DNA of 64,000 bases from Ectobius pallidus (lineage: Eukaryota > Arthropoda > Insecta > Blattodea > Ectobiidae): positions 30,053,066-30,117,065 of the forward strand of contig CAXKWD010000011.1 in NCBI GenBank assembly GCA_964059195.1, written 5' to 3'. Shown here piece by piece: positions 1-12,193 of the stretch; the stretch's first letter is position 1, and each line of letters begins with the position of its first letter. The notes under the pieces are model-generated. The model had not been told where the DNA came from and made no database searches. It saw only the letters and a list, made by a program, of their open reading frames with translations. The position numbers were made by a program, and so were the translations under genes.

Positions 1-1460
1 TCAATTTCTATGTGGGAAGTCAGGTTCAATTGAAATCTATGGTTCCAAACTGTAGATTTTGTTAGTAGGTCTACTGCCTTAATGTTAATATTATTTATAG
101 GAATACATTTCTCTGCAATATTTATAAAGTGACTATTAAAAGCATTTGTAATGTCTGATAAATTGTCTAGTTTTATGTTTTGGTATATTAATGATGTACA
201 ATCATTGTTTCCCTTTGTTCTCCCCGTTTCGTTTTTTATTATATTCCATACAGTCTTAACTTTATTATTTGATTTATTAATTACTTGTGAAAAATGCCTA
301 CTTTTTGCTTCTTTGATTACTTTCTTCAGTATGTTGCAATACTTTTTATAGTATTCCTTATGAGCTTGGTTGTTACTAGTTCTATATTTTTGGTAGAGCT
401 CTCTTTTGTTTGCACATGATATTTTAATACCAGCAGTTAACCATGTGTTATTCCTTGAATTAGGTAAATTTGCAGTTTTCTTTTTTGGAAAATTTGCTTC
501 AAAATGTCGTGACACTATGTTTAGGAATTCACTTAATTTACTATCTACTTTGTCATAGGATAACATAGATTCCCAGTTTTCATTCGCAAGATCTTGTTTG
601 AAATTTAAAATTGAATCGTCATTCATTACTCTAGTCATATTACTATGAGCATGTTTACTGTTCGAATTTACTTTAATATTGTTCAGCACTAACATTTGTG
701 CATCATGATCTGATAATCCATTTAATATTGGAAGTACTTTAAAATTAAAATGTTTTTCTATATCTATGAATATATTATCTATTGTTGTTTGGGAGTCGTT
801 CTGAATTCTCGTTGGAAAGTTTACTATGAAATCTAGATTATAGCTACCCAGTAAAGATATCAGTCTGATCTTCTTCTCACTATCAATTGAGAAATCTACA
901 TTAAAGTCCCCACACAGGATAATATTTACATTAGTACTATACAGTGAATTAAGAACCCTTCCTAACTGATTTACAAAATAATTGAAATTACCTGATGGTG
1001 CCCTGTAAATGGCTAGTATTACAAATGTATCATTGTCAAAATTCAATCTGGCTGAACAACACTCAATATCCTGTTCTTTACAGAAGGAACTTGTGTCTAT
1101 ATCACTGAAATGTAAGTTTCTTTTGATAAATATACTCACACCTCCACATTTAATGGAATGTCTACAAAATTTTGAACATAGTGAAAAATTATCAATTTTT
1201 AATTGTTCCAGATCTGTTTCTGCACAGTGGTGTTCCGTTAGACAAATAACTTGAATTTCTTGTTTATTAGAATTAATTGTATCCTGAATGGCTAAGTTAA
1301 ATTCTTCAATTTTATTTTCAAGCCCCCTTATGTTTTGATGAAATAGTGCAAATGATTTATTAGTTCTAGCTATAGGCCTAAGCGTATTACTATTATTGAC
1401 TTGAGATATGCATATAGGCCTAGGCTGTTGGATTCTTTCACTTAGATTCCCCCTAAAAAA
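1..1460 (-). CDS. LINE ORF2 N-terminal part: APE endonuclease and linker, partial
   Basis: The frame is -1 relative to ORF1 and open through the left window edge. It encodes an apurinic-type endonuclease: QNIRGL (metal-binding Asn region), TEHHC (catalytic Glu), CGDFNVDF (Asp/Asn) and SDHDAQ (catalytic Asp-His) all appear in the expected order. It would nick target DNA to prime reverse transcription. No methionine codon occurs in this frame from the ORF1 junction until after SDHDAQ, so the protein cannot start at an AUG and keep its endonuclease. That makes fusion to ORF1 by frameshifting the simplest reading. The RT domain would follow beyond position 1. Confidence 0.8.
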
Positions 1461-1825
1461 CGAGTCGAGCCACCATCTATGACAGGAATAGGCCTGTTAC
1501 AATCTAGTACATTACACTTCAACTCCTCTGCAACCAGTTCTGCCAGTGTCTTCTTTCCTCGAAGGTTGAGATGGAGTCCATGCCTGGTATACTCTTCCCT
1601 TCTTAAGCTGCTAACAGAAACAACATTGAAGTTAATATGATCACTAGAAAATTTCCACAACTTATCATTTATAGCTTTTACCTTTGATCGAAGCGAGGGC
1701 TTGTCGTACCTGTGGAATAATTCAACAAAATCTATATTAGTATGCATGCTACCTTCAGAAAGAAAATAAGAAGTAAGAGGTCTTATTATGATATTGTCCA
1801 ACAAAGAGATTGACTTGAGTGGCAT
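1443..1825 (-). CDS. LINE ORF1, C-terminal part (SGNH-esterase-like), 5'-truncated
   Basis: This is the C-terminal end of the ORF1 protein. The part from about residue 26 of the open frame (HTNIDFVELFHRYDKP) is nearly identical to the second copy; upstream residues diverge and may be flanking DNA. The motif RHGLHLN near the end is the expected third catalytic block (D/H region) of SGNH-type esterases found in ORF1 of CR1/L2-like LINEs. The frame ends with FLGGI and a TAA at 1443-1445, four codons past the slippery heptamer at 1454-1460. The second copy has a premature TGA in the LNL(R/Q) region which is arginine here, so this frame is the intact version. There is no own start codon because of truncation. 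Confidence 0.7.
1454..1460 (-). other. Putative -1 ribosomal frameshift heptamer UUUUUUA
   Basis: On the minus strand the ORF1 codons read CGT TTT TTA GGG, which places U UUU UUA in the canonical X XXY YYZ phase. Slipping one base back leads into the ORF2 frame (RGNLSERIQ), while the zero frame stops four codons later. In the second LINE copy the run has seven Ts (35804-35810), which fuses the frames without slippage. I saw no obvious strong stem-loop just downstream; the region contains the palindromic word TAGGCCTA. Confidence 0.5.
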
Positions 1826-1830
1826 GCCAC

Positions 1831-2356
1831 CCGCAAGATGACTTAATTAATGCAGCGAAAACTACACTTGCACCAAAACGGATCTTTTCAGAGTCAACAT
1901 GATATTTCACATTATAAAAAACAACCCTTGCACGAAAGCAGCTTTTTCTCTGTATTTAAGCTCTCTAAACTTAAATAGATGAATTATCCTTTCACCGATT
2001 TTCCTTTCAGCAATTGCTTGTGGTGTAGTTGTTGAGGCTGCTAGTTACGGTGCTAGTGGTCATGGGTTCGTATACTGGTCAATCTAAAATTTAAGGTTTG
2101 GAATAGGTCCCAAATAGGTAGGTACGGCAAGGAGAAGGTGAGAGAAAGGGAAAGGAAGAGGAGAAGAGAATAAAGGAGAAATAAATTATTTAATTTCTTC
2201 GCAGTTTGAGCTTTTGCACAATAGATGGCGTTGCTAGTTTAGTTAAAATAGTGACACTTTTAGGAGACAATAATACTTCCCAGGTGGGTTCCATTAGAGA
2301 TTTGATGGGAGGAGACTAGTGTGTGACCTAAATTGTGTTTTTTCTTTTTTTTTCCC
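1831..2356 (+). mobile_element. TIR element of the 650-bp 'A/M' family, left end lost
   Basis: The reverse complement matches 28471-29240 and 31912-32310: the GGAGGAG box near 2308, the words AATAAAGGAGAAAT and ATAGATGGCGTTGCTAGT, a tRNA-like core and GCAATTAATTAAGTCATCTTG. The right end is TTTTTCCC at 2356, the same end as the complete member at 32760-33406. The left end is replaced by the 5' end of the LINE at about 1830. At 2026-2076 the sequence GTGGTGTAGTTGTTGAGGC followed 33 bases later by GGGTTCG resembles tRNA A and B boxes. Confidence 0.75.
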
Positions 2357-2739
2357 GTGTTATTTAGATCAGCTTTCGTCCGTTACTGAGCAGTGTGGTT
2401 TGGAGCTTGGTAGTGTTCAATTCCATTTGTATTGCAAAATTACTCCTGTGCAGTTACAGGAACTGTCACTGAGTTTACAAACCGGCCTGCTGCTCAATTT
2501 TCCCTGTGGTAGATGCTAACGGGAGGGGAGCAGGTAATGCCAGTTCCCTAAGCTGGATACTGATGATGGGTGATGTAGATGATGCGCTCATTGTGGCAGA
2601 AGCAAAAGATGACTTACAAATGTTGCTGCCCAATTCAACCCTGATCTAGGGTCATTATTTTGAGAATTACTTATTAAAGAATATGATGTTTTCATAACAA
2701 TTTTGTTACTTTGAATTGTATTTCTCTGTGTTGTTTCAG

Positions 2740-2867
2740 TTGAGCAATCCCCACCTGGCACTATTCATCGTAGTAACACAGATGGATTCCTCTGATGAGA
2801 TGCCTGCCTATATGAGACCCTTCAACAGATTTACAGTCACACAGGATCTCCAGGCTGTCATGGAAGG
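2740..2867 (+). CDS. Candidate coding exon 1 of an unrecognised host gene
   Basis: Acceptor TGTTGTTTCAG ends at 2739 and donor GGGTGAGTCC starts at 2868. The 128 bases between them are fully open in one frame (42 codons plus two bases) and encode a normal-looking soluble protein segment beginning LSNPHLALFIVVTQMDSSDE and containing MPAYMRPFNRFTVTQDLQAV. It ends in phase 2. The next candidate exon (13271-13355) starts with the single base needed, and the third (14620-14678) starts in phase 0, so the three fit as one plus-strand transcript with introns of 10.4 and 1.3 kb. I do not recognise the family. The coding look rests on composition and splice sites only. Confidence 0.6.
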
Positions 2868-2996
2868 GTGAGTCCTAAGTAATGATCAGTTATGAACCGT
2901 TATACAGCTCACACTATATGAAGAATAATTGGGTGGAGCGTTAACAGGACTCGCCTATGTGAGTAGCGAATAATAGGGAGGCAGTATTGCCCAGTT

Positions 2997-3500
2997 CAGA
3001 TAACTCCACGCCTAACAAAAGCGTTTTGTTGTGCAATTTCAATTGCGTGGCAAAAAACTACACAAAACAAAATTTTCCCATGTGCCATGAGAAAGAAGAA
3101 ATATTTCTGAAGCCAGCATAACAAAAACCATATTTTTACGACAAGTGGTTGTCGAGTTATGAGGTTTTGATTGATAAGTAACGTTGATGATCGATCACGC
3201 ACCTCCAGGAGTAGCCACAGGAAATCTACGCTCCCTTTCTTTCTTCTGGCAAGTGTGGCATCAGTGCACAAAGAGTCGGCAGGGATTGGTGCACACCAAT
3301 TTCCTTTGTATAGCATGAGCCGTAAGATCATATGTAGTATATCTTTACAGATACATGTATTATTGTAGTTAAAAATAAGTTTTATTCCCATCATTTCCCT
3401 TGGATGTAGCTGTTTAAATCGTGTGCAGGGCTAGGGGCCACGTCACATCCCTCGTGCTCAATACGCATGCGCGTCGAACGAGATAACCTGGTATATACTA
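2997..3500. other. Intronic stretch without recognisable feature
   Basis: A 132-codon minus-strand open frame lies at 2996-3394, but it has no recognisable domain and no homopolymer-free coding character. Around 3430-3480 there is a small CpG-rich patch with a GCATGCGC palindrome. Nothing else is supported. Confidence 0.3.
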
Positions 3501-3567
3501 GCCTTGGACATAGCCCACATATCTGACTCAGCTAAACACATACCTTTATATGGAAGAAAAGATATAA

Positions 3568-4860
3568 GGGTCATTCTACAGGAATTACGCTTTTTTGTCC
3601 TCTCTTAATACTCTGTAAATAACATTGTTATTTCTATATTTTTATTTATCCATGTTTAACTATGGAACCCATTGTTATAAACCAAGTAATCAATGTCAAA
3701 CTTATGGAAACTTTTCATAGTGAATTTCAGCCCTTTTAAGTAAAAAATCACTCTCCTGTGGGCTGTCCCCGCTCCAGGTTCACAGTACTCTATTGACTAT
3801 AGAAACAATGTGTGTCATGATTATTTTAATTCACTTTGTGACATTGTTCTTTATTGTATTGGGGACTAGTTCACATGTATGTTTCAAATTTTTGAAGTTT
3901 GAATAAGTTTGTACTCTGTTCAAAAGTTCAGTCCCCAGCTTCTGAACTCACTCTCCTGGCGCTATAAGAAAAATTTGAGGAAAAAAGAGGGAAGAAAACT
4001 TTTTGCTTCTCAATGTGGCAATGCTGTTCCAGACCAGTGAACAAAGAAGACCAGTGAAGAAAAGACATTTTTGTTGTGATTCCTGGTGCAACTGAGCAAA
4101 ATACATCTTCACTTTTAAGTAAATATGTTTATTGCCAATCACTCTCCTGGTTGTAGTATTGTTTTAAATTTAAGAGTAAAAAAATTGAAAATAGAGCAAT
4201 TAAATGCTTTTGGTGATTCAAAAAGTCTCCCTAAAAGCCTAACATCAAGCTGTGTCTGTACTACCTGCACATGGCAAAAGTAATAAAAATCCTCACTCTC
4301 CTGGCTAAGAAAATTAATCACTCTCCTGGCTAATTTTTTCCAGGAAAGTGATATGGTAGCCAGTAGAGTGATTCGACATTAGTCCTGTAAGATACTTGTG
4401 CACTTTCTTTATTTTTACTTCTTGGCTTAAAGAATTCCTTTTCCCTAAAAAAAGTATAACAGTTCCTAACATTTTTAAACATATTCCATCAATACTTTGG
4501 AAAATTGTGAGGACAATTTGTAATTATTTTTTCAAAAAACTAGGCCTATGTTGTTTTGTGAGTTACATCTCAACTCCCATTCTGACCTAGGTCCTAGATA
4601 GTTTTGAAACCATATATACTAAAAAATTAAATTTGGGGAGGTGTGATTCCACCGGCATCAGTAAGTAAAATCACTCTCCTGGAACTTAAAATCAATTTTG
4701 GTTGACAGTAACCCCAAATTTGAGTAAAGTGTATGCATTGTATGCTGAAAGTTTCTTCTTTGGATAGAAGAATAACCAGGATTTTTTTCTGATTTTTTAA
4801 ACAAAATTTAAATTTTGTGTTCTCATTGTTTAAAAAGCAGACATTTCTGTAGAATGACCC
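3568..4860. mobile_element. TIR DNA element with iterated TCACTCTCCTGG motif
   Basis: The ends are inverted repeats: GGGTCATTCTACAG at 3568-3581 and its reverse complement at 4847-4860, with a further partly matched stretch ending in a T-rich run. The four bases ATAA flank both ends (3564-3567 and 4861-4864). Inside, TCACTCTCCTG(G) occurs six times in the same orientation (about 3748, 3948, 4139, 4294, 4318, 4671), and two degenerate inverted versions lie at about 4339 and 4356. The superfamily is not certain; a TTAA-like 4-bp target and GGGTCATTC ends also occur at 21421. No transposase frame is visible, so it is non-autonomous or decayed. Confidence 0.65.
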
Positions 4861-4864
4861 ATAA

Positions 4865-6940
4865 GCAAAATGCAATTGAATTCGGCTGTTATAAAGTTAT
4901 CTTCTAGTTTTATTTTTTCTCTTCTCTCTTTACTATTTTCAGTGTCTTTCTTTCATTCTTGCTCCAATTTATTATATGTAAATTCTTCATGCTAAATTTC
5001 TACTTGAGTTTTTTGCTAAATTTCTTCATTATTTTTGTGTCACTTTTTATTTATTCTCTCTTACTTTAGTATTGTGGTATACCCTTTATACTGTATTATT
5101 TAAGGTCATTCAGATACCTTTCTTCAAAATAAACAATCTTCTTACTTTTCAGCCTCTGAGTTCTTCCGATATCCTGGAATGCTGTTGCAACTCTAACAAT
5201 TAATGAAATGTCCTCTGATGATGAGGGACAGTACTAGACGTCCAAGACAAGAAGCAAAATCAAAGTAAGACGTAAGATACCATACATTAAATCACTAAAA
5301 CTTTACTTGGCAGATCTTTTTATTTTTATTTGTTAATATAACACTAAAAATCTTATTAATAATTCCGTATAGAATGTTTAAATAACTTCCATGAATAATT
5401 TTTACACTAGGAATGTACACAGCCGAGGAATAAACCACACAAAAACAATTCATTGTAATTCAATATTGTCAGCTTTGTTTAAATAAGCTTTGAGCTGTTA
5501 AAGCTTACAAGTGGCAAAATAGCCTACTTTCAAAATATTTATCTTGTTTTAAGAATAATATAAATTAGTTGGCACTATTCAAAAAATACAAACTAGTTCC
5601 GGTAAGCCTTTTTTAAAATAGGGACAATAGTTCAGTTAAAGTGTATTTATTTACTGTTTAATTTTGCATATTTAAAAAATATATATGCGGTAATATTTTA
5701 AGTGTAAAGAACAATTAGGGGAAGGCGTAGTTCTTCATAATTTCCAATAAAGGTGCAATGCTATACTATATCTAAGAGTAATAAAGTTCCTAGCTTGACT
5801 ACTGCTTTCAGACTTAAAATTTCTTATATATAATAGGTTCTCGAACTTCCACACATTAAAGTTTCTTGCTCTGGAAAATGTGCAGATAGAACGAAAAGTA
5901 TATTAGAGGAATATCCTGGTTTTTTAATGGTATTTAGTATAACAAATATTTTATTTTCAATACACACCTGTTGTTTCATACGATATTTCAAAATCTTAAT
6001 ATTCATATAAATTGATCATGGTGTACATTTGCTTACGTTAGATATAATATACTTTTTAACATCAAGACTTTGCCCTTGCCTGTTTTGTTTGTGGGTTTGC
6101 CACTCTTCACCATTGCTTTAATTTTAAACATATAGCTCCTATAATTCCAAAAAAATACATTTTTTAATAATGAAATGCTGCATGCTACAAACATGAACAT
6201 AATCCCAGTTCTTAAACAAATTACGTCACACATTATTTTGTTTGGTTGAAATCTTAACATTATGGTAAACCGTCACTATTTCATGTTAATGGGGACAAAA
6301 CCAGATCCAAATTGGTGAACTCCGAATTTTATAATGTTTTCTAAAATAGTTATGAAAAACCAAAATAAGGAATATAATATTATGTATATGGTGTAGTGTA
6401 CAGGGGGCAATGTGCGCGAGAATGGAGTGGGTGTGTTCAATAATATACATTCACCTTGATGTGAACTCAAAATAATACAAATACTGTAAAATAAAGCCCA
6501 GTAGAACATTCCTGTATTTAATATGAGTTGAAAAACTATACTAATGTTGTGAATTCTGAATAAGTGTAGTTTGAAATAGTGAGGGTTTACTGTAATTCAT
6601 TTTTAAGAAATGTTTTAATAATAATTTCTATTTTTTCATACAATTCTGTCAGCGAATGAATGCATGAGCCATGAAGACAAGCACTTACTGAAGAGGTAAA
6701 AACTGTTGATCATTTCGAAACCTAACTTGAAATTTACCACATAGGTAGATCATCTAGGTGAAAGCATTAAAAAATATCAACTGCCAGTTTCAACTACAAG
6801 ACAATATTGGGATCCCCAGTCAGTTCTTGCTTCGATTGGAGTTAAGCACAAGATCTTGTGATGTAAGTGCTTGTCATAGTTTTATCGCCAGTCCTTGGAT
6901 AGAAGTGTGAAGACTAGTTATTTATTCACTGAAGGTGAAA
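4865..6940. other. AT-rich intronic sequence, no supported gene
   Basis: Only short, low-complexity open frames occur. Two intervals bounded by good splice signals (5159-5275 and 6661-6702) are not clearly coding: the first has stops in all frames. No repeat with clear ends was found. Confidence 0.3.
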
Positions 6941-6949
6941 GAGAAATGG

Positions 6950-7434
6950 ATAGAATATTTTGTTTTAGTATGGTTTTTTCGTTCATTTCTTATACAGTAG
7001 CATACTTCCTTTTCTGCTATTTCTGCAGCTATTGAGAAGTTATCAATAATTGTACTCGATTATAGCACAGACTGAGGAATGTACGCTATTCAGTGATCAT
7101 GATATACTACTTTTCTGCTCTCTCTTTGCAGATTTTGGGATGCCTATGTTAGATTACTGCGAAAAGTGTAAATTCATGAGATTTTGTATTTTATCCACAC
7201 GTTTGTGCGTATAAATAACTCATATTTCGTTATAAACTTCTTCACAATTTTTCTTTCCCTTTGCATATTTTTTTAGCAACAAACTGAGTTTTTATATGAA
7301 TTCTGTGGGTTTTAAAGAACATTATAACCTTAATCTGTGATATTTCGTGTATTCACTTTGCTTAATAATGATATTTTACGTGTGTACCGAAGCTGTTTTG
7401 TAAAATTTAGTTTTTATCGCTGTTACCAAAAAAT
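6950..7434 (+). mobile_element. Diverged non-autonomous hAT copy (family of 22423-23252)
   Basis: It aligns in segments with the complete element at 22423-23252: the TTTCTGCTNTTTCTG tract, an ATTGTACTCGATTA-like segment and TTTTATCCACAC. It ends with GTTACCAAAAAATACGATCCCTA at 7412-7434, whose reverse complement closely matches the 5' terminal sequence of that element. The 5' end is not recognisable. No coding capacity. Confidence 0.55.
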
Positions 7435-8106
7435 ACGATCCCTAATCATAATGCTTTCTGCATTGCTATGATGTGATGTTGTACAAGCTTTCCCAGGATT
7501 GAATAAAGGGACCTGTACACCAAGGAATCCAACTCATACTCTTGCTTTGGAGAAAATTAACAGATTTTGCAGTTGTTTGTCCATTTATGATTACAAATGA
7601 AATTTATAAACTAAGTCAGCACCATATCCCAGTAAATTTTTTTGTGAACTGATCGTCAGTGCAGTAGTATAATGGATTACTTCTACCTTCAATATCTTAA
7701 TATGTGGACATAGCATCCTCAGAATATCAAATGCCTCTGATTAGCTTCTAGCTGGTCAAGTATATTGGGCTTGAATATCTGTAGCCATGATTTAAAATCT
7801 ACCATAGCCGTGATTCATGTAGGTGGCCTTGGTTTCAAGCCATGGCTTAGAAAAATGAGAGAAACTTTGTTTTAACAATCGTATCATGATTTTAAACCAT
7901 GACTGGTGGATAAAACATTTCAGCAATCAACCCAGAGAGTAGCAAAATTATATTTTGGTTGTTGCAAAATCATATTTGTTTACTGATAAGGAAATAGTAA
8001 ACTGGCAGATGATTTTTGTGTGCTAATCCACTTTTAGATGACCTACACGTGTAGAAAATTTGATGGTGGGTTTTGGCTTTTAGGATGTGATGTGTAAGTA
8101 TTCTAA

Positions 8107-8845
8107 GCTGGAGAGCATGGGTTTCCAACTGCAAGAGGCCCAAGGGCCAGTATTGACCAGGCGTGAAATGCATAAAAATATGTGCACATACAGTAAAGAA
8201 TTAAGAAATGTTTACAAACCTCTATATTACATAATAGCATATTTGCCCAACTGTGAGGCATCACGATCTCCTGTTTGAAGAAGTTCTTAATAATTGTCTT
8301 ATTTTTAACTAATTCTGACTTACCAAATTACAATTTTTTTTTTGTATTAAAGTGTCTTAAGATCCACAAAAAAGTTTACTATTCTTAATTCATGCCAATT
8401 GTTGGTTGCATAAATCATGATAATAAAACAAGTAAAATAAATAAAATCAAATTCTGTACTTTACATACATTTTTACTTTCACATTTGTGTCTTTAGTGTA
8501 CTTACTACCTGTGGTATCTTCAACATCCTCATCTTCATCATTGATATCGTCATATTCATGCAAGGCTACTACCATCACCGGCAATATTTTCAGTGTTATG
8601 TCAGTAAGTGGTGTACCCATTTGTAATAATTTTTGAACCATCAGAAAGAAAGGATAAGGAAAGTGGATAATGATCTTGCCATTAAGTAGGCCTATTATAA
8701 AATTAATTTTAAGTGTTACTTGAATGAAGTGTCAAACCCCTCCAAGAAAAGAAGTGATGAAATTTATGGCAAATACCATTGATTGAAACTGAAGATAGTA
8801 GAATTTAAATGTTTCGATTAATACCTCACTCGTAAGTATCGACAG

Positions 8846-8877
<32 letters not shown>

Positions 8878-9243
8878 TTGGCATAAATAATATATACAGT
8901 AAGCTGAAAGTAAATTAAAATTAAATAAATGTCTTTTCTTCTTGTAAGAAGTCTTGAAGTCATTTTATTATGCTTGTATTGTGTGCCAATATTTCATATT
9001 ACAATTTGCGTTGCATACTTTACTTGACCTGATTTCTAAAATTAAGCAATAAAAACAATGGAATTACAAATCAAGATTAAATAGTTTTAAAAATGTTCAC
9101 TAAAACTGCAAAATTAATGATGACATAATATATTATAATAATAAATTAATAAGTATAGTCTTTCAAATTAATACATTTTTCAAACTGATTTTGCTGGCCA
9201 CAAGTGAAAACCTGCCATGGACCAGTTGGAAACCGTGCTCTAT
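8107..9243. mobile_element. Possible old hAT-like element with GGTTTCCAACTG ends
   Basis: GAGCATGGGTTTCCAACTGC at 8112 is matched in inverted orientation by CCAGTTGGAAACCGTGCTC near 9218-9240. Both ends then run into G/C-rich words (GAGGCCCAAGGGCC; CTTGTGGCCAGC) typical of hAT ends of the GGTTTCCAAC type. No clean 8-bp duplication was found and no transposase is visible, so the call is tentative. Confidence 0.35.
8846..8877 (+). repeat. (GTAA)n microsatellite
   Basis: Perfect tandem GTAA, about eight copies, inside the possible hAT-like element. Confidence 0.95.
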
Positions 9244-12190
9244 AGCTTCCTAGTAACATTATTTTGGGTAATTTTATGTTGAAACTTAATCATAATTACC
9301 TAATTTCTTATGAAGTTATTATGAACTTATAAGTTAGTAATTAATCAATAGTTCTTGCAATAAATGAAAATACAGACTGTGGAAAGTTGGAATTAAGTCA
9401 CTGTTTTTAATGTTAGAAAGAGCTGGTTTTAGTAGTTCAAATAAATGAGATTATCATTAACTAATTATAATTGGAGCCCAAATTTCTAAGCAAGGAGAAA
9501 TGTTATATTTCATAAGACACTCCTTGACAAGCCATTTTAAATTAATTTGATGTTGCTTATTTCCTTATTCTGAAAGGAAAACAATTTTGCTTGCTTATTT
9601 TGTCTCTCTAGATTAAATTTGCTTATTTTACTCAAAGCTGTCAGAGTAAAGTGCTTGTTTCATTCCTAGACGTTGTTATCACCGGTTTCCTTTCTTTTGT
9701 GAGCTTTTTTGAAAAAATCTGGGTTATAAAACACTGTCAGGTTTCTTAAAAGCTTTCTGGTAAAGAATCAGGTATTGAAGTGGAATTCTTCATACTTCAC
9801 AAATCGTTCTTCACTGGTGGATGTAGGAACTTGACACAAGAAAATGTACGGATGAACTTCCTTCAATACTGTAACAGCTATGATTAAGATAAAATGTCTT
9901 CTAAACCAATTTATTTGTTTTTGCTTATTTTGAAAAAAGAAGTTAACATGTAGATGGTCTTTGAGAATATAGGGTATCTTAATACAATTGGAAAATAACT
10001 CTTTACAAGACACAAATTATTGTAAATTGTACAGATTGAATTCTCAAATTGTTGATATAACTACATACTGTTTTATTGTGCTTATAAATCTGGGCTCTGA
10101 CAATAATGTAATGAATATAAGAATTGCATGTTTATAATATTTTAAATAATAGTACAAAATTAATAGTAGTACCGGAAACTTATAAGTTTGAATCAAGGCC
10201 AGGAGTAAAAGAATTTACATAGGATTTAGGGTTGCCATAATTCAGGAATGAATAGCTAGGACATCATTCAGCAGATCGATAATAGATATTAGCATCAATG
10301 TTTAAGTCCACCAGTGGAAAAATTATATTAATGCTGATTGCATCATTTATTTTTATGTTTTGTTCCTGAATACTGTTGATTTTACGAACAGGTTGGGGAA
10401 TTTTGATGAGAGTATTTGAGTCGTATAATAATTGAGCGCTACTATTCTTATAAATCATGTTTTGAGCAAGTTAAAATGCATTTGTGTAACAGCAGATATT
10501 GTATACAATGGAACATCAGTTATCGAAAGTAATTGGAACTGAATTTGGTTCAATTTTTTTATTTTTTTGGATTATCAAACATGTACAAAATAAATAACAC
10601 ATTAAAACCAGGAAAAGTTATAATAATAGAAATTAATAAATATTCAGTTACATACCTTAATGGAAATATTCACTGATTGTTGTGCAACATTTCCGAACTT
10701 TGTGTCTTTACTAACTGAACTCAGCCGCACTAGTCACCTTCTCAATCATTAGACTATCGCTTCAGTTTGCAGTCAACACCAATATCAAATGCAAAATGAT
10801 CAGTTTTCTGAGGGTTGCATATACACTAGCCAACCTTAACCACTTCAAAAACATTCACTCATCAATAGTATATATAATTTCAAAGCACAAGCAAAGAGAA
10901 ACATATGTTTTGACAGGAGTCTATTATACAGCATTACCTAGAGATTTGAGCTGAACATCATAGAGGAATTCACGATTCATTCATCAGAATAAGTCACAAC
11001 CACCCCTATTCTCATTCCTTACAGAGCAGTCCTCTATTTTACAGCTTTCTCCAGCCCGTTTTAGCTCATTCTTGAATGCAGTGTATTTTAAAATCTCAGT
11101 TTACTGCCCACTGCACTGCTAGGCCTCATTGTCGTAACTTATGCTGACTCAACTATTTGATATGTGATACGGTGGTGGTTTATCTATAACAATGTAAATA
11201 TAGTATGATCATACTTTAAAAACATAATAATAAATAATAAAGAAGAAACAAAAGGTCGTTTTGATAATTGATGTTCTATTGAATTAAAGTATCTAACTAT
11301 AACTGTGGATAACCTGAAGTAATATATGAAGTCAATTTCAAGTTATTTGGAAATAACATTAATTACATAGTAGATCTTGTCTTGAAGCAAAATGAACTCA
11401 TCTCTTTATTTTCAGAGGACTCCTAGAAGAGTTCATTAGCTTTTGCATGAAAACAAACCCCATTTTTTATGCAAGTGATAGCTGTCACCTGCCCTTCCAA
11501 GTCTGTTGTTTAGAAACTTCATTAGGGATCCTATTTTACGGTGAATAAAAATGTTAAATTTTGCTACGAAAGTTTGGGTTAATTTTGGTGTTATTTTGCA
11601 TAGCAAAATACAATTTCTGCACTATTTCACATTAAATTCAAATAGAATTACTGATTATGTGGTGTAAAATATTGCATAATTCTGCAAAAACACATAGTCA
11701 AGGTGATTTTAGGCCTTTCGTGTAGATTTTCACAATTCTTACCATTTGACTATTACATGCTCCCTGACCTACATATCGAGGTCACCGAGGATATAACTAC
11801 TGGGCAAAAAAGTACAGCCATTTCTGTACTGTTATAAAATATGAAATACGTTCATTAGGATTGCTAAATTAATGTGTGTATAGCAAAAAAAGTATCATAT
11901 CATGATTTTAATTTTGAGTTGAAATGAGTTTTTTTTTCTAGTTCTTTATAATTGTATTGCACCATTCCCATGCTTGCTTATTGAAGTGATTTATAAAAAA
12001 AAACCGTTCCAGAACTCAAGATTTTACTTAAAAATAACATTTCTTTTTAAAAAATTGCACTAGAAACAAAATGTTGTGTTTCCTTACGAGTGTAAAGAAG
12101 AATATTTCACCCTAGAAGTGTTTGAAACAAAAGATTTACACTTTATTAATGGTAGTAACCATTCGTAGATCCATCACTCACGAAAACTAG
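9244..12190. other. AT-rich intronic sequence, no supported gene
   Basis: No convincing coding frame, RNA gene or bounded repeat was found. Open frames at 9768-10013 and 10264-10458 (minus) are short and of AT-rich composition. Confidence 0.3.
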
Positions 12191-12193
12191 TTA

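Larger units (their letters stand above)
1..1830 (-). mobile_element. LINE (CR1/Jockey-like), copy 1, cut by window edge
   Basis: The reverse complement matches the LINE at 34816-39414 almost base for base: positions 1-1770 correspond to about 35510-37760 of that copy, minus the 484-bp MITE present there. The element runs off the left edge, so its reverse transcriptase and 3' end lie outside. Its 5' end is truncated near 1770-1830, where the sequence changes to a TIR element (1830-2356). Relative to the second copy it lacks the hAT MITE and six bases near 864 (in frame), and has one T fewer in the ORF1/ORF2 junction. The endonuclease frame appears open from 1460 to the window edge, so this copy is the less damaged one here. 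Confidence 0.9.

Noticed and set aside
2996..3394. 132-codon minus-strand open frame
   Set aside because: No recognisable motif and poor composition; an overlapping plus-strand frame is equally open.
5159..5275. Interval between TTCTTACTTTTCAG and GTAAGACG that looks like an exon
   Set aside because: Stops in all three frames, and the phase would not fit between the better exons at 2740 and 13271. It could be a non-coding exon but nothing supports it.
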